From contig CAJOFQ010000004.1 in NCBI GenBank assembly GCA_905233955.1, forward strand, positions 1 to 64,000: a stretch of 64,000 nt of DNA, in the 5' to 3' direction. The notes under the pieces were generated by a model, which was not told the DNA's origin, searched no databases, and worked only from the letters and a program-made list of their open reading frames with translations. Of this stretch, positions 36,308 through 46,473 are shown in pieces. Numbering within the stretch: the stretch's first letter is position 1; every line of letters starts with the position of its first letter. The position numbers and the translations under genes are program-made. The DNA is from an uncultured Lachnospiraceae bacterium. GTDB lineage: Bacteria; Bacillota; Clostridia; Lachnospirales; Lachnospiraceae.

Positions 36308-38161
36308 ATGTCGGATTCGGGAATAATACATGAATTATCTCAGGAAACTATAGACAAAATAGCTGCGGGAGAAGTGGTGGAGCGTCCGGCGTCCGTAGTA
36401 AAGGAGCTTGTTGAAAATGCAATTGATGCAGGCGCAACTGCTATAACTGTCGAAATTCGTGACGGAGGGACATCACTTATCAGGGTTACAGACAATGGCG
36501 TGGGAATTGCCTCATCAGATGTCAGAAAAGCCTTTTTGCGCCATGCAACAAGCAAGATAAGCTCGGCGGATGACCTGATGCACATTCATTCTCTGGGATT
36601 CAGGGGGGAGGCCCTTTCGTCAATAGCAGCCGTGTCCAAGGTTGAGATGGTCACAAAGAAATCTGACGAAATAACCGCTGCACACTACATAATAGAGGGT
36701 TCCATTGAAGATACCTTTGAAGAAATTGGAGCTCCGGAGGGAACAACTATATTTGTCAGGAATCTGTTTTTCAATACTCCTGCCAGGAAAAAATTCTTAA
36801 AATCACCTGTAACAGAAGGAAATTCTGTAACGGAAATTGTTGAAAGGCTGGCACTTTCCAATCCCGGGGTTTCCTTCAGATATCTGATGGGACAGACAGA
36901 GAAGCTTGTGACTGCGGGTAATGGCAGATTATACGATACTATATATGAAATTTACGGAAAACAGATTGCAAAATCACTTTTGCCCGTAAAATATCAAAAT
37001 GATGTATTCAGTATCAGTGGTTTTATTGGCAAGCCTGTAATAGTAAGGGGCAACAGAGCCTTTGAAGCGTTCTTTGTTGGAGGGAGATATGTAAAAAGCA
37101 AGATCTTACAAAGGGCATTGGAAGAAGGATACAAAGGTTATCTGATGCAAAGGATGTATCCCTTTTGCGTGCTGGGACTGGATTTTGCGGATGAAAGCTA
37201 CGATGTGAATGTTCATCCCACCAAACAGGATGTCAGATTTTTCGATGAGAAAAAAGTCTTCGACAGTCTGTGTCAGGAGGTTTCAAGACTTCTTTCCGAA
37301 ATAGAGGATATTTCTGATGCTCTGCCAAAAAAGGAGGACAGGCCTGCCACAGTTGTGTCAGGAGCTGAACCCTTCGAGAGCGGAAGGCTTATGGAGATAA
37401 AGGAGCAGATTACCAAATCCATTCGTGAGGATTCTCCATATTCCAGGCAGTATGAGGATGTTTTTATAAGAACCGATACCGCTCCTGTTGTACCCGCTGT
37501 TTCAGAAGAGGTAATCTCTTTCAATGAAAAACAGGAATCAGAACAGAAGATAGAACAGTTATCTTTCCTGTCAGAGGAAGCCAGAAGAAAGCATCGTATA
37601 GTGGGTGAGGTGTTTGATGTATATTGGATCGTGGAATATGATGACTCAATGTATATTATTGATCAGCATGCTGCCCACGAGAAGGTTTTGTATGAGCGTT
37701 TTATGAAACAGCTTAAAGACAAGGAGATGACTTCTCAGATGATTTCTCCCCCGCAGATTGTAACACTGTCATTCGTGGAGGAAGAGGCCCTTAGAAGATA
37801 TAAATCGGTGCTTGAGGAGCTTGGATTTAAGGTGTCTCACTTTGGAGGCAGAGAATATGCTCTGGACGCTGTTCCCGCTAATTTGTATGGCATTGACAGC
37901 GGCAAGCTCTTTGTGGAAGTGATGAATATGCTTTCCGAAAAGAATAAAATTGATACAGACGAACTGGTTATGGAAAAGGTAGCTTCAATGTCGTGCAAGG
38001 CGGCTGTAAAAGGACATGATCATCTGTCCTTTGCTGAGGCGGATGCACTTATTGATGAGCTTTTGACATTGGATAATCCCTATCACTGTCCTCATGGGAG
38101 ACCGACTATTATTTCAATGAGCAGATATGAGCTGGATAAAAGATTTCGGAGGATTGTCTGA
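36308..38161 (+). CDS. mutL: DNA mismatch repair protein MutL
   Basis: A 617-residue GHKL ATPase coupling MutS to strand incision. The ATPase motifs are IAAGEVVERPASVVKELVEN (residues about 16-35), DNGVGI, RHATSKI and GFRGEAL. The C-terminal domain carries DQHAAHEKVLYERF, the metal-binding endonuclease motif of MutL proteins in bacteria lacking MutH, so this MutL should nick DNA itself. GTG 36302 would overlap the mutS stop; ATG 36308 fits the usual N-terminus. The stop overlaps the miaA ATG by one base. Confidence 0.96.
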   Translation: MSDSGIIHELSQETIDKIAAGEVVERPASVVKELVENAIDAGATAITVEIRDGGTSLIRVTDNGVGIASSDVRKAFLRHATSKISSADDLMHIHSLGFRGEALSSIAAVSKVEMVTKKSDEITAAHYIIEGSIEDTFEEIGAPEGTTIFVRNLFFNTPARKKFLKSPVTEGNSVTEIVERLALSNPGVSFRYLMGQTEKLVTAGNGRLYDTIYEIYGKQIAKSLLPVKYQNDVFSISGFIGKPVIVRGNRAFEAFFVGGRYVKSKILQRALEEGYKGYLMQRMYPFCVLGLDFADESYDVNVHPTKQDVRFFDEKKVFDSLCQEVSRLLSEIEDISDALPKKEDRPATVVSGAEPFESGRLMEIKEQITKSIREDSPYSRQYEDVFIRTDTAPVVPAVSEEVISFNEKQESEQKIEQLSFLSEEARRKHRIVGEVFDVYWIVEYDDSMYIIDQHAAHEKVLYERFMKQLKDKEMTSQMISPPQIVTLSFVEEEALRRYKSVLEELGFKVSHFGGREYALDAVPANLYGIDSGKLFVEVMNMLSEKNKIDTDELVMEKVASMSCKAAVKGHDHLSFAEADALIDELLTLDNPYHCPHGRPTIISMSRYELDKRFRRIV

Positions 38162-39114
38162 TGTCAAAAAATCCACTTGTAATAATAGCCGGGCCTACAG
38201 CATCAGGGAAGAGTTCACTGTCTGTTGGGCTTGCAAAAAAGCTTGATGGAGAGATAATATCCGCTGATTCGATGCAGGTATATAAAAACATGGATATCGG
38301 TTCTGCCAAGATATCCCTGGAGGAGATGGAGTCTGTACCTCATCATATGATAGATATCATAGAGCCTGTTGAGGACTATAATGTCACTCTTTTCAAAGAA
38401 AAAGCAAAGGAATGCGCTGCACAAATTACTGAGCGGGGGCACCTTCCGATAATAGTTGGAGGAACCGGGTTTTATATACAAGCCCTGCTGTATGATATTG
38501 ATTTTAAGGAAGAGGATGCAGACAGAAGCTACAGAAAAGAGCTTGAGGAGGAAGCAAAAAAGAATGGCAATGAGTCCTTGTATAAAAGGCTTGTTGAAAT
38601 TGACAGTGCTTCCGCCCAAAAGATCCACCCTAACAATACAAAAAGGCTGATTCGGGCTTTGGAATACTTCCATCTTACGGGGGAGCCTATCTCAGGGCAT
38701 AATGAGCTTATGCGAAGAAAAGATTCTCCCTATTCTTTTTGCTATTTTGTGCTGTATAAGGACAGGGAAAAATTATACGAGAATATTGAAAAACGGGTAG
38801 ATGGCATGATGGAGCAGGGGTTTTTGCAGGAGGTAGAAGCTCTGAAAAAATCAGGCGTGACTAGAAGGATGACATCCATGCAGGGACTGGGTTACAGGGA
38901 ATTGTATGATTATCTTGAGGGAAAATATCCTTTAGAAGAGGCGCTTAGACTGATAAAAAGAAACACCAGACATTTCGCAAAGCGTCAGCTTACCTGGTTT
39001 AAAAGAGAAAGAGATGTCATATGGGTGAATAAGGATGACTATAAGGATAATGATGAACTTGTTTCATATATGTGTGAAATAATACATGATAAAATCGGAT
39101 GGGAGAGGCGTTAA
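38161..39114 (+). CDS. miaA: tRNA dimethylallyltransferase
   Basis: A 317-residue enzyme that adds a dimethylallyl group to A37 of tRNAs reading UNN codons. The P-loop is IAGPTASGKSSLSVGLA (residues 8-24). ISADSMQVYKNMDIGSAK (about 34-51), VGGTGFYIQALL (about 100-111), and FKRERDVIW near the C-terminus are standard. ATG overlaps the mutL stop (TGATG), and the stop overlaps the next ATG (TAATG). The mutS-mutL-miaA order is common in Firmicutes and proteobacteria. Confidence 0.96.
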   Translation: MSKNPLVIIAGPTASGKSSLSVGLAKKLDGEIISADSMQVYKNMDIGSAKISLEEMESVPHHMIDIIEPVEDYNVTLFKEKAKECAAQITERGHLPIIVGGTGFYIQALLYDIDFKEEDADRSYRKELEEEAKKNGNESLYKRLVEIDSASAQKIHPNNTKRLIRALEYFHLTGEPISGHNELMRRKDSPYSFCYFVLYKDREKLYENIEKRVDGMMEQGFLQEVEALKKSGVTRRMTSMQGLGYRELYDYLEGKYPLEEALRLIKRNTRHFAKRQLTWFKRERDVIWVNKDDYKDNDELVSYMCEIIHDKIGWERR

Positions 39115-40379
39115 TGGACTGGTATCAAAAGCTTGGAATATCGGAAAAGGTTCAAAAGCTCGGCGAGGAAAGCGAAGCAAGACTTAGGGAACGATTTTAT
39201 AAAATTGACAGGATAGCTGAAGAAAATCAGTTAAAGGTTTTGAATGCGTTTCAGACAAATAAGGTTTCAACTGAGCACTTTTGCGGTACTACGGGATATG
39301 GATACAATGATAGTGGAAGGGATACTCTGGAGGCAGTATATGCTGCAGCCTTTGACGCAGAGGCAGCCCTTGTCAGACCCCAGATAACCTGTGGTACCCA
39401 TGCATTGGCAGTAGCTTTATCAGCTAACACCAGACCTGGTGATGAAATATTTTCCCCGGTAGGCCGGCCTTATGATACATTAGAGGAGGTTATAGGAATA
39501 CGCCCTTCCAGGGGCTCTCTTGCGGAATATGGAATAACATATGCCCAGGCGGATCTTAAGGCTGACGGAAGCTTTGATTACGAAGCTATACGAAGCAGGA
39601 TCAACGAGCGGACAAAGCTTGTTACAATACAGCGTTCCAGGGGTTATGCCAGCCGCCCGTCTCTTTCAGTTGAAAAAATTGGGGAGCTGATTTCTTTTAT
39701 CAGAGGTATAAAACCGGAAGTGATCATCATGGTTGACAATTGCTATGGAGAATTTGTTGAGACAAAAGAACCGATATCCGTTGGAGCGGATATGATAGTA
39801 GGATCACTTATTAAGAATCCCGGAGGAGGACTGGCACCTATCGGAGGCTACATAGCCGGGAAAAAAGAATGTATAGAAAATGCGGCTGTGCGGCTTACAT
39901 CACCGGGTCTGGGAAGAGAAGTCGGTGCGTCATTAGATGTATTAAGAAGCCTGTATCAGGGATTCTTTTTAGCGCCTGTAGTTACTGCACAGGCAGTAAA
40001 GGGAGCAATATTCGCGGCTGATATAATGGAACACATTGGATTTAAGGCATATCCTGCTTCTGATGAGGAGCGGTGTGATATCATAGAGTCAGTGGAATTC
40101 GGGACTGCAGAAGGCTTGTGTGCCTTTTGTGAGGGAATCCAGCAGGCTGCGCCGGTGGATAGCTTTTTGAAGCCTGTGCCATGGGATATGCCCGGTTACG
40201 ATGATCAGGTAATAATGGCAGCAGGGGCCTTTATCGCCGGTTCTTCTATCGAGCTGTCTTGTGATGGGCCTTTGAGAGAGCCGTTTTTGGCATTTTTCCA
40301 GGGCGGACTTACCTTTTGGCATGCAAAATACGGTATCCTTGCCGGGGTTCAAAATCTTTATAACGCCTCACTTGTTTAG
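39114..40379 (+). CDS. PLP-dependent YnbB / methionine gamma-lyase family protein
   Basis: A 421-residue fold-type I PLP enzyme of the group once labelled aluminium resistance protein (YnbB in Bacillus). The motif VGSLIKNPGGGLAPIGGYIAG (core SLIKNPGGG, about residue 235) holds the PLP lysine. FCGTTGYGYNDSGRDTLE and TCGTHALAVALSANTRPGDE bind the cofactor phosphate region. MVDNCYGEFVE supplies the PLP-nitrogen Asp. It follows miaA as in Bacillus. The reaction is unproven. ATG 39114 overlaps the miaA stop by one base; an in-frame ATG at 39099 is less likely. Confidence 0.88.
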   Translation: MDWYQKLGISEKVQKLGEESEARLRERFYKIDRIAEENQLKVLNAFQTNKVSTEHFCGTTGYGYNDSGRDTLEAVYAAAFDAEAALVRPQITCGTHALAVALSANTRPGDEIFSPVGRPYDTLEEVIGIRPSRGSLAEYGITYAQADLKADGSFDYEAIRSRINERTKLVTIQRSRGYASRPSLSVEKIGELISFIRGIKPEVIIMVDNCYGEFVETKEPISVGADMIVGSLIKNPGGGLAPIGGYIAGKKECIENAAVRLTSPGLGREVGASLDVLRSLYQGFFLAPVVTAQAVKGAIFAADIMEHIGFKAYPASDEERCDIIESVEFGTAEGLCAFCEGIQQAAPVDSFLKPVPWDMPGYDDQVIMAAGAFIAGSSIELSCDGPLREPFLAFFQGGLTFWHAKYGILAGVQNLYNASLV

Positions 40380-40400
40380 AAAAAACACTTATGATAGAAT
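40372..40400 (+). promoter_or_regulatory. radC-mre operon promoter
   Basis: TTGTTT (40372-40377) and TAGAAT (40395-40400) are 17 bases apart with TG one base before the -10. The -35 overlaps the end of the preceding gene. The next clear promoter is at 49693, so this one may drive radC through the carboxypeptidase gene. Confidence 0.6.
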
Positions 40401-40456
40401 AAACTGATATTCTTTTCATCAGATTTGCCCACGAGAAGAGTAGAAAGGGCATACTT

Positions 40457-41161
40457 ATGAAGAGAAATGACAAAAAAAGACAGCGTAGCAAGGCATGGGA
40501 CGGATGCCTGCTTCCCGGCGACAAGGCCAGGCGCCTGGGGCTTGAAAGCCTTAGTGATTCGGAGCTTGTAGCTCTGATCATACGAAGCGGAACCAGGACC
40601 AAAACAGCTTTGCAGTTGGCTTCTGAGATTTTAGCCATCGGCGATCGCCAGCTAATGAACCTTTACCAGCTTAGCGTGAATGACATGCTTGGTATTGAAG
40701 GGGTTGGCGAGGCTAAGGCCCTCCAGTTGAAGGCCGTTGCGGAGCTTTCTAAGCGTATTGCTTCCTCCAGGCGGGTAACGGGCATTTGTGTTGAGAATCC
40801 TGCGACCATTGCGGATTATTACATGGAGAGCATGAGACATGAGAAGCAGGAGCGATTCGTGGTTGCGCTTTTTGACAGCAAGGGTCACTTCATAGCTGAT
40901 TCCGTTGTAACACAAGGCACAGTCAGATATGCTGTCTTTTCACCGCGGGAGGTATTTGCTTTTGCGGTATCTCACATGGCGAGCTTTCTTGTGGTTTTGC
41001 ATAACCATCCAAGTGGGAATTGTGACCCCAGCGCGGAGGATGACAAGGCTACAGTGCGCATTGCCAAATGCGGCAAATTAATGGAGATATCACTTCTGGA
41101 CCATATTATTATTGGGGACAATACTTATTACAGCTATCGTGAAAATGGACTGCTGGATTAG
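40457..41161 (+). CDS. radC: RadC family JAB-domain protein
   Basis: A 234-residue protein. An N-terminal helix-hairpin-helix-like part with ELVALIIRSGTRTKTALQLA and MLGIEGVGEAKALQLKA precedes the JAMM/JAB metalloprotease-like domain with HNHPSGNCDPSAEDD (about residues 180-194, giving the two zinc histidines and Asp). Despite its name the function is unclear; it was once linked to repair and is now known not to be required for it in E. coli. It sits 15 bases before mreB, the usual Firmicute arrangement. AAAGGG precedes ATG. Confidence 0.94.
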   Translation: MKRNDKKRQRSKAWDGCLLPGDKARRLGLESLSDSELVALIIRSGTRTKTALQLASEILAIGDRQLMNLYQLSVNDMLGIEGVGEAKALQLKAVAELSKRIASSRRVTGICVENPATIADYYMESMRHEKQERFVVALFDSKGHFIADSVVTQGTVRYAVFSPREVFAFAVSHMASFLVVLHNHPSGNCDPSAEDDKATVRIAKCGKLMEISLLDHIIIGDNTYYSYRENGLLD

Positions 41162-41176
41162 ATCGGAGGTAGGAAT

Positions 41177-42190
41177 ATGGCAGGCGGTTATGGTATTGAT
41201 ATGGGTACGGGCAATCTAAAGATAGTTGACCGTGCTTCTGGTGAGATTACTAATGAGAAGAACACAATAGCCATAGTTGACAAAGACCAGATGTATGCAT
41301 ATGGCGACGAGGCATATGCAATGTTTGAAAAGGCTCCGGAATCCATAGAAGTTTCATTCCCTATTCATGGCGGAGTAATTGCGGAATTTGATAATATGCA
41401 GACCATGCTTCTGGAGGTTTTGGAGCACAAGGTAGGTGCCAGACTCAAGGGTTCAGATATAGTTGTGGCTGTTCCCACAGATATTACTGAGGTTGAGAAA
41501 AAGGCCTTTTACGATATTTTTGCCAAGACCAGGATCAAGGCACATTCTATCAGTCTGTGTGAGAAGCCATTGGCTGATGCTTTGGGCATGGGCATGGATA
41601 TTACAGAGCCTACAGGAGTAATGGTAGTTGATATTGGTGCAGATACTACAGAGATTTCTGTAATCTCTCTTGGGGGACTGGTTTTATCCGAATTAAAATC
41701 CTTTGGCGGTAACAGAATGGATGAGTCCATTGTTACCTACATGAAGCGCAGATATAATCTTGTGATCGGACAAAAAACCGCCAAATCATTAAAAGAGAGC
41801 ATAGGCTCTGCCATCAACCGCGTTACGGATTCCAAAACCGTAGTTGGACGGGATGTGGTAAGCGGCCTTCCAATCGAGATGGAAGTAACAGGGGAGGTTG
41901 TTTACGAGGGAATTCGTGATGATCTTGACAACATAGCTACCTCTGTGAAGATGATCCTGGAAAAGGTTCCGCCGGAGCTTGCCAGGGATATAGTTCATTC
42001 AGGAATCTATCTGTCAGGAGGCAGCAGCAGAATTCCGGATCTGGCGGAGTATTTTTCCAGCCTTACCAATATCAATGTCAATGTTGCAGAGAATGGTGAT
42101 GAGGCTGTAGTTCGCGGACTGAACCGCATACTGACAGATGACAAATTTTCACGGTTTGGATACAGCATGAAATCGAGGATATTCAGTTAG
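41177..42190 (+). CDS. mreB: Rod shape-determining protein MreB
   Basis: A 337-residue actin-like protein that forms short membrane-bound filaments guiding lateral wall synthesis. Phosphate 1 is YGIDMGTGNLKIVDR (residues about 5-19), phosphate 2 is VVDIGADTTEISVISLGG (about 150-167) and the adenosine motif is YLSGGSSRIPDLAEYF (about 277-292). GSAINRVTDSK is an unusual form of the connecting region. GGAGGT precedes ATG. The next gene begins immediately after the stop. Confidence 0.95.
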   Translation: MAGGYGIDMGTGNLKIVDRASGEITNEKNTIAIVDKDQMYAYGDEAYAMFEKAPESIEVSFPIHGGVIAEFDNMQTMLLEVLEHKVGARLKGSDIVVAVPTDITEVEKKAFYDIFAKTRIKAHSISLCEKPLADALGMGMDITEPTGVMVVDIGADTTEISVISLGGLVLSELKSFGGNRMDESIVTYMKRRYNLVIGQKTAKSLKESIGSAINRVTDSKTVVGRDVVSGLPIEMEVTGEVVYEGIRDDLDNIATSVKMILEKVPPELARDIVHSGIYLSGGSSRIPDLAEYFSSLTNINVNVAENGDEAVVRGLNRILTDDKFSRFGYSMKSRIFS

Positions 42191-43048
42191 ATGAACAGAC
42201 GCGGCAGCAGAACGACTATACCCGGCAATTTCATACTTATTACACTGACTATAATCTGCATAGTATTGCTGTTTATTAACTATGCCACAGGCTTTACAGG
42301 AGGCCCTCTGGTAACAATTTCCAACTATATCTTTGTTCCTATGCAGAGGGGCATTGATTTCATAGGAGGCTCTATTGCATCGACCAATGAGGACGCCAAG
42401 ACCAAAGCGGAGCTTCTGGAGGAGAATGCTGCTCTTCGTGATCAGGTGGATGAGCTTACCAACAGACTGACCAATACCCAGCTTCAGCAGACTGAGCTTG
42501 ATGAATTGCTGACGCTGTATGACCTGGATTCCACCTACAAGGAATACAAGACCACAGGGGCTCATGTCATAGCCAGGGGTACCAGCAACTGGTTTTCTAC
42601 TTTTACCATTGATAAGGGTACATCAGAGGGTATCAAAAAGGACATGAATGTCATAGCAGGCAGCGGATTAGTCGGAATTGTTACTCAGGCAGGCAGACAT
42701 TATTCCACAGTAAGAACTGTAATAGATGATACCAATAATGTCAGCGCCATGGTTTTAGATACAGACGACAATTGTATTATTTCCGGAAGCCTCAAGATGA
42801 TGACTGAATCCGGCATGATAGAGATCAGTTCCCTGGAGGATGAAGATGATGTTGTGAAAACCGGTGACGCTATTGTCACCAGTAATATCAGCGACAAATA
42901 TCTGCCTGGTATTCTGGTGGGATATGTGGGAGAATTGGATAATGATGCCAACGGCCTTACCAAATCCGGCACCATGACTCCTGTAGTGGATTTTAAGCAT
43001 CTTAAGGATGTTTTGGTTATTCTGGAAACAAAGGAGATAAGCGACTGA
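42191..43048 (+). CDS. mreC: Rod shape-determining protein MreC
   Basis: A 285-residue bitopic protein. It has an N-terminal membrane helix (about residues 13-33, ILITLTIICIVLLFINY), a coiled coil (about 70-100, LLEENAALRDQVDELTNRL) and a C-terminal beta-barrel region with VIAGSGLVGIVTQAG and GILVGYV. MreC links MreB filaments to PBP2 and RodA outside the membrane. The stop overlaps the mreD ATG by one base (TGATG). Confidence 0.95.
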   Translation: MNRRGSRTTIPGNFILITLTIICIVLLFINYATGFTGGPLVTISNYIFVPMQRGIDFIGGSIASTNEDAKTKAELLEENAALRDQVDELTNRLTNTQLQQTELDELLTLYDLDSTYKEYKTTGAHVIARGTSNWFSTFTIDKGTSEGIKKDMNVIAGSGLVGIVTQAGRHYSTVRTVIDDTNNVSAMVLDTDDNCIISGSLKMMTESGMIEISSLEDEDDVVKTGDAIVTSNISDKYLPGILVGYVGELDNDANGLTKSGTMTPVVDFKHLKDVLVILETKEISD

Positions 43049-43611
43049 TGCAGCAGACGGTTTACAAATATTTGATCCGGTCAGCTATTGCCGTTTTCGG
43101 TGCTTTGTATATTGGGTTTTTGCTTCAGACCAGTTTTTTTCCCAGAATAGCTCTGGCGGGTGTGACCCCTAATATCATACTCATAGTAACTTCTATGTTT
43201 GGTTTTCTTCTGGGAGCCAAATACGGTATGATAACGGGTTTCCTGGGAGGTCTGCTTCTGGATATTTTCTGCGGTTCTTCATTTGGAATGTACGCGCTTA
43301 TGTATCTGTATGTGGGATCCTTAAATGGAGCTCTTGCCAAGATATATTACGGTGACGATATTAAGCTGCCATTATTTCTGATAGGCGGAAGCGATTTTCT
43401 GCTTGGCATGACTATATATCTGTCTCAGTTTTTGATGCGCAACCGCAGCGATGCGGGATTTTATATAACCAATATTATAGTTCCGGAGATGGTTTATACA
43501 GTTCTTGTTGCAATCTTTTTATATTTTCCACTCAGATGGGTATGCAGCTGGGTAGATCAGGGCGGAGAACGAACAAATCGCAGTGTAAGAGGGGTCAGAG
43601 AGCTTGGCTGA
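43048..43611 (+). CDS. mreD: Rod shape-determining protein MreD
   Basis: A 187-residue membrane protein with about six hydrophobic segments. Recognisable parts are LLQTSFFPRIALAGVTPNII and KYGMITGFLGGLLLDIFCGSSFGMYAL (core GFLGGLLLDI), the most conserved region of the family. MreD partners MreC in the elongasome. The C-terminal tail is cytoplasmic and polar. It overlaps the PBP2 gene by 8 bases. Confidence 0.92.
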   Translation: MQQTVYKYLIRSAIAVFGALYIGFLLQTSFFPRIALAGVTPNIILIVTSMFGFLLGAKYGMITGFLGGLLLDIFCGSSFGMYALMYLYVGSLNGALAKIYYGDDIKLPLFLIGGSDFLLGMTIYLSQFLMRNRSDAGFYITNIIVPEMVYTVLVAIFLYFPLRWVCSWVDQGGERTNRSVRGVRELG

Positions 43612-46441
43612 CTTTTTAGATAGAATAAAAGAATATTTACTGGGATCCAGAATAACGGCTTTGTCCTTTGTGATAACTGCTTTTTCCATGATACTCGTGG
43701 GGCGATTATTTGTGCTGCAAATAGTTCGTGGCGAGGATTATCAGAATCATTATGATCTGTTGGTGGAGAAAACCGAGAATATAGATGCCACCAGAGGCAG
43801 TATCTATGACCGCAATGGAATCTGTCTTGCCAGCAATGAGCTTGCGTTTGCTGTTACCATTGAGGATAGCGGCACCTATCAAAGCGATTCTGATAAGAAC
43901 AAAGCTTTATCGGAGATTCTGTACGAGGTGATCTCTCACATTCAGAATAATGGCGATGAGATAGATAAGGATTTTGGGATTTTTATTAATTCCTCAGGTG
44001 AATATGAGTTTGTGGATTCAGGAACTTCTTTACAGAGGTTTCGCGCTGATATATTCGGGCATGCCAAGATCAGCCAGCTTGAATACAATACCCGTCTTAA
44101 GCTCAATGAAGCCAAAGCAAGTGCTGATGATATAATGGAGTACCTTACTGATAAGCGCTTTGGGATACCGAAAAAGTATCCAAAAGAGATGAGGTACGCG
44201 ATTGCGGTCATCCGTTATAACATGAATAAAAACTACTATCAAAAATATATCGCCACTACTATTGCTTCTAATGTAAGCAATAAGACTGTGGCCTATATCA
44301 AGGAGAACCAGAACGAGCTTACAGGTGTAGACATAGAAGAAAAATCAGTCAGAACTTACGCCGACAGCGAAGCATTTTCCAGTATTATTGGTTATACAGG
44401 AACTATCTCAACAGACGAATATAATGAACTGTCCAAGGATGATGACACATATACCCTGAACGATACCATCGGCAAGGCAGGAATTGAGCAGTACATGAAC
44501 AAATACCTGCGGGGGAAAAAGGGTTCCCAGACGGTGTATGTAGACAGTGTAGGCAACCTTATCGAGACGACTGATCATACGGATCCTGTCACAGGCAAGG
44601 ATGTATATCTGTCCATAGATGCCAGCCTTCAAAAAAGGGTATACAGTCTCCTGGAGAAGGAAATCGCCGGTATACTCCTGCAGAAGATAGTCAACGCCAA
44701 AACCACAGCTAAAACTGCCAAAGCATCTGATATTACCATTCCTGTTTATGATGTCTATTATGCGCTGGTGGGCAACAGTGTAATTGACATCAGACATTTT
44801 ACCGAACCTGATGCGACGGAGCTTGAGAAGCAGGTACAGGCGGCATTTGATGGCAAAAAACAGGTCGTCATGGACACTTTAGGGTCTATGCTTACTTCAC
44901 AGGAGCCGGTTATATATAAGGATTTATCTGAGGAATATCAGGCTTATTCTACATACATTGTAAAAAAGCTCAAGGACGAAGATGTAATTTTAAGGGATCA
45001 GATAGATACCGATGACGAGATCCAGAAAAAGTGGACCTCTGAAGAAGCAAGCGTTAATGAATACATCAGGTACTGTATCGAGCAGGACTGGGTGGATATA
45101 ACTGCCTTTACCGAGCAGTCTGAATATGTCGACACTGACGAGCTTTACAATAATCTTGCAGCCTATATTATCGACAGATTCAGCAATGACAATGGATTTG
45201 ACAAATTAATCTACAAGAATGCCATTTTGGAGGATCTGGTTCGCGGTAATCAGCTCTGTGCGATAATGTTTGACCAGGGAGTTCTGGAATGGGACGAAGA
45301 GACCAGGAACGCCCTTGCAGATGGCAGAAGAGGTGCATATGACTTCATAAGAAGCTGTATATCCTCCCGTTCTATTACGCCGGGACAGTTGGCGTTGGAG
45401 CCTTGTTCAGGTTCATGTGTGATGATAGACACTAAGACGGGAGAGCTTCTGGCCTGTGTAACATATCCCGGCTATGACAGTAATCTTTTATCTAATGCCA
45501 GAGATTCGTCATATTATGTGTCACTTAATACTAATTTATCTAATCCTCTTTATAACAATGCTACCCAGCAGAGGACGGCCCCGGGATCTACATTTAAGAT
45601 GTGCTCGGCTATGGCCGGGTTATCCGAAAGGGTGATTACTACCGCAACCCAGATTGTGGATTTAGGGGAATATGACAAGGTCTCTAACCATCCAAAATGC
45701 TGGATATATCCGTCATCACACGGTTCGCTTAATGTTGCCGAAGCCATACAGCATTCCTGCAACTACTTTTTTTACGAGGTGGGCTTCAGGCTTGCAGGCG
45801 GAGGCGGATATAATGATGCCAGGGGCATATCCAGATTGCAGAAGTACGCCAATCTCTTAGGACTTGATCAGAAGACCGGAATAGAGATTGAGGAGAATAC
45901 ATCCTCCATAGCTACGGAATATCCGGTAATGGCTGCAATAGGCCAGTCTAATAACAATATTACCACCATTGCTCTGGCAAGATATGTTACGGCAATAGCA
46001 TCCAGTGGAACGGTGTATAAATTATCGCTTTTGGATCATGTTCAGAATGCCAAGGGTAAAACCGTCAAAGAATACGGTCCCAAGGTCAAGACCAACATCG
46101 GTATACTAAATGCCGGTGAGTGGGGTGCTATTCACTCAGGAATGCGCTCTGTGGCAGAGGATCTTAGCAGTTTTAACAATTTCTCTGTAGAGGTTGCAGG
46201 CAAAACAGGAACCGCCGAGGTTAATAACCATCCAAACCACGCATTGTTTGTAGGATACGCGCCCTACGACAATCCCAGAGTGGCTCTTGCTACCAGGATA
46301 GCATTTGGTTACACATCTCACAATGCAGCGGATATATCAAGACATTTTCTGGGAGTGTATTTTGGAGATGAGGCATCCATAGAATATGCTGATTCGGATG
46401 AGACCAGAGGCGTGACTACAAGCGGTTCGGTAACAGATTAA
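43604..46441 (+). CDS. mrdA: Penicillin-binding protein 2 (class B transpeptidase)
   Basis: A 945-residue elongation transpeptidase that cross-links peptidoglycan with RodA. It has one membrane helix (about 18-38), a dimerisation region with ATRGSIYDRNGICLASN and IIGYTGTIS, and a transpeptidase domain with Ser662 in PGSTFK, HSCNYF and AGKTGTAEV. Between DASLQKRVYSLLEKEI and GSCVMIDTKTGELLA (about 352-602) lies an extra region of roughly 250 residues absent from E. coli PBP2. The start is TTG at 43604, 8 bases before the mreD stop with AGAGGGG upstream; no ATG fits before the membrane helix. Confidence 0.93.
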   Translation: MADFLDRIKEYLLGSRITALSFVITAFSMILVGRLFVLQIVRGEDYQNHYDLLVEKTENIDATRGSIYDRNGICLASNELAFAVTIEDSGTYQSDSDKNKALSEILYEVISHIQNNGDEIDKDFGIFINSSGEYEFVDSGTSLQRFRADIFGHAKISQLEYNTRLKLNEAKASADDIMEYLTDKRFGIPKKYPKEMRYAIAVIRYNMNKNYYQKYIATTIASNVSNKTVAYIKENQNELTGVDIEEKSVRTYADSEAFSSIIGYTGTISTDEYNELSKDDDTYTLNDTIGKAGIEQYMNKYLRGKKGSQTVYVDSVGNLIETTDHTDPVTGKDVYLSIDASLQKRVYSLLEKEIAGILLQKIVNAKTTAKTAKASDITIPVYDVYYALVGNSVIDIRHFTEPDATELEKQVQAAFDGKKQVVMDTLGSMLTSQEPVIYKDLSEEYQAYSTYIVKKLKDEDVILRDQIDTDDEIQKKWTSEEASVNEYIRYCIEQDWVDITAFTEQSEYVDTDELYNNLAAYIIDRFSNDNGFDKLIYKNAILEDLVRGNQLCAIMFDQGVLEWDEETRNALADGRRGAYDFIRSCISSRSITPGQLALEPCSGSCVMIDTKTGELLACVTYPGYDSNLLSNARDSSYYVSLNTNLSNPLYNNATQQRTAPGSTFKMCSAMAGLSERVITTATQIVDLGEYDKVSNHPKCWIYPSSHGSLNVAEAIQHSCNYFFYEVGFRLAGGGGYNDARGISRLQKYANLLGLDQKTGIEIEENTSSIATEYPVMAAIGQSNNNITTIALARYVTAIASSGTVYKLSLLDHVQNAKGKTVKEYGPKVKTNIGILNAGEWGAIHSGMRSVAEDLSSFNNFSVEVAGKTGTAEVNNHPNHALFVGYAPYDNPRVALATRIAFGYTSHNAADISRHFLGVYFGDEASIEYADSDETRGVTTSGSVTD

Positions 46442-46473
46442 AGCCGTTATGTTCCAGATAGAAGGAGCGGTAT

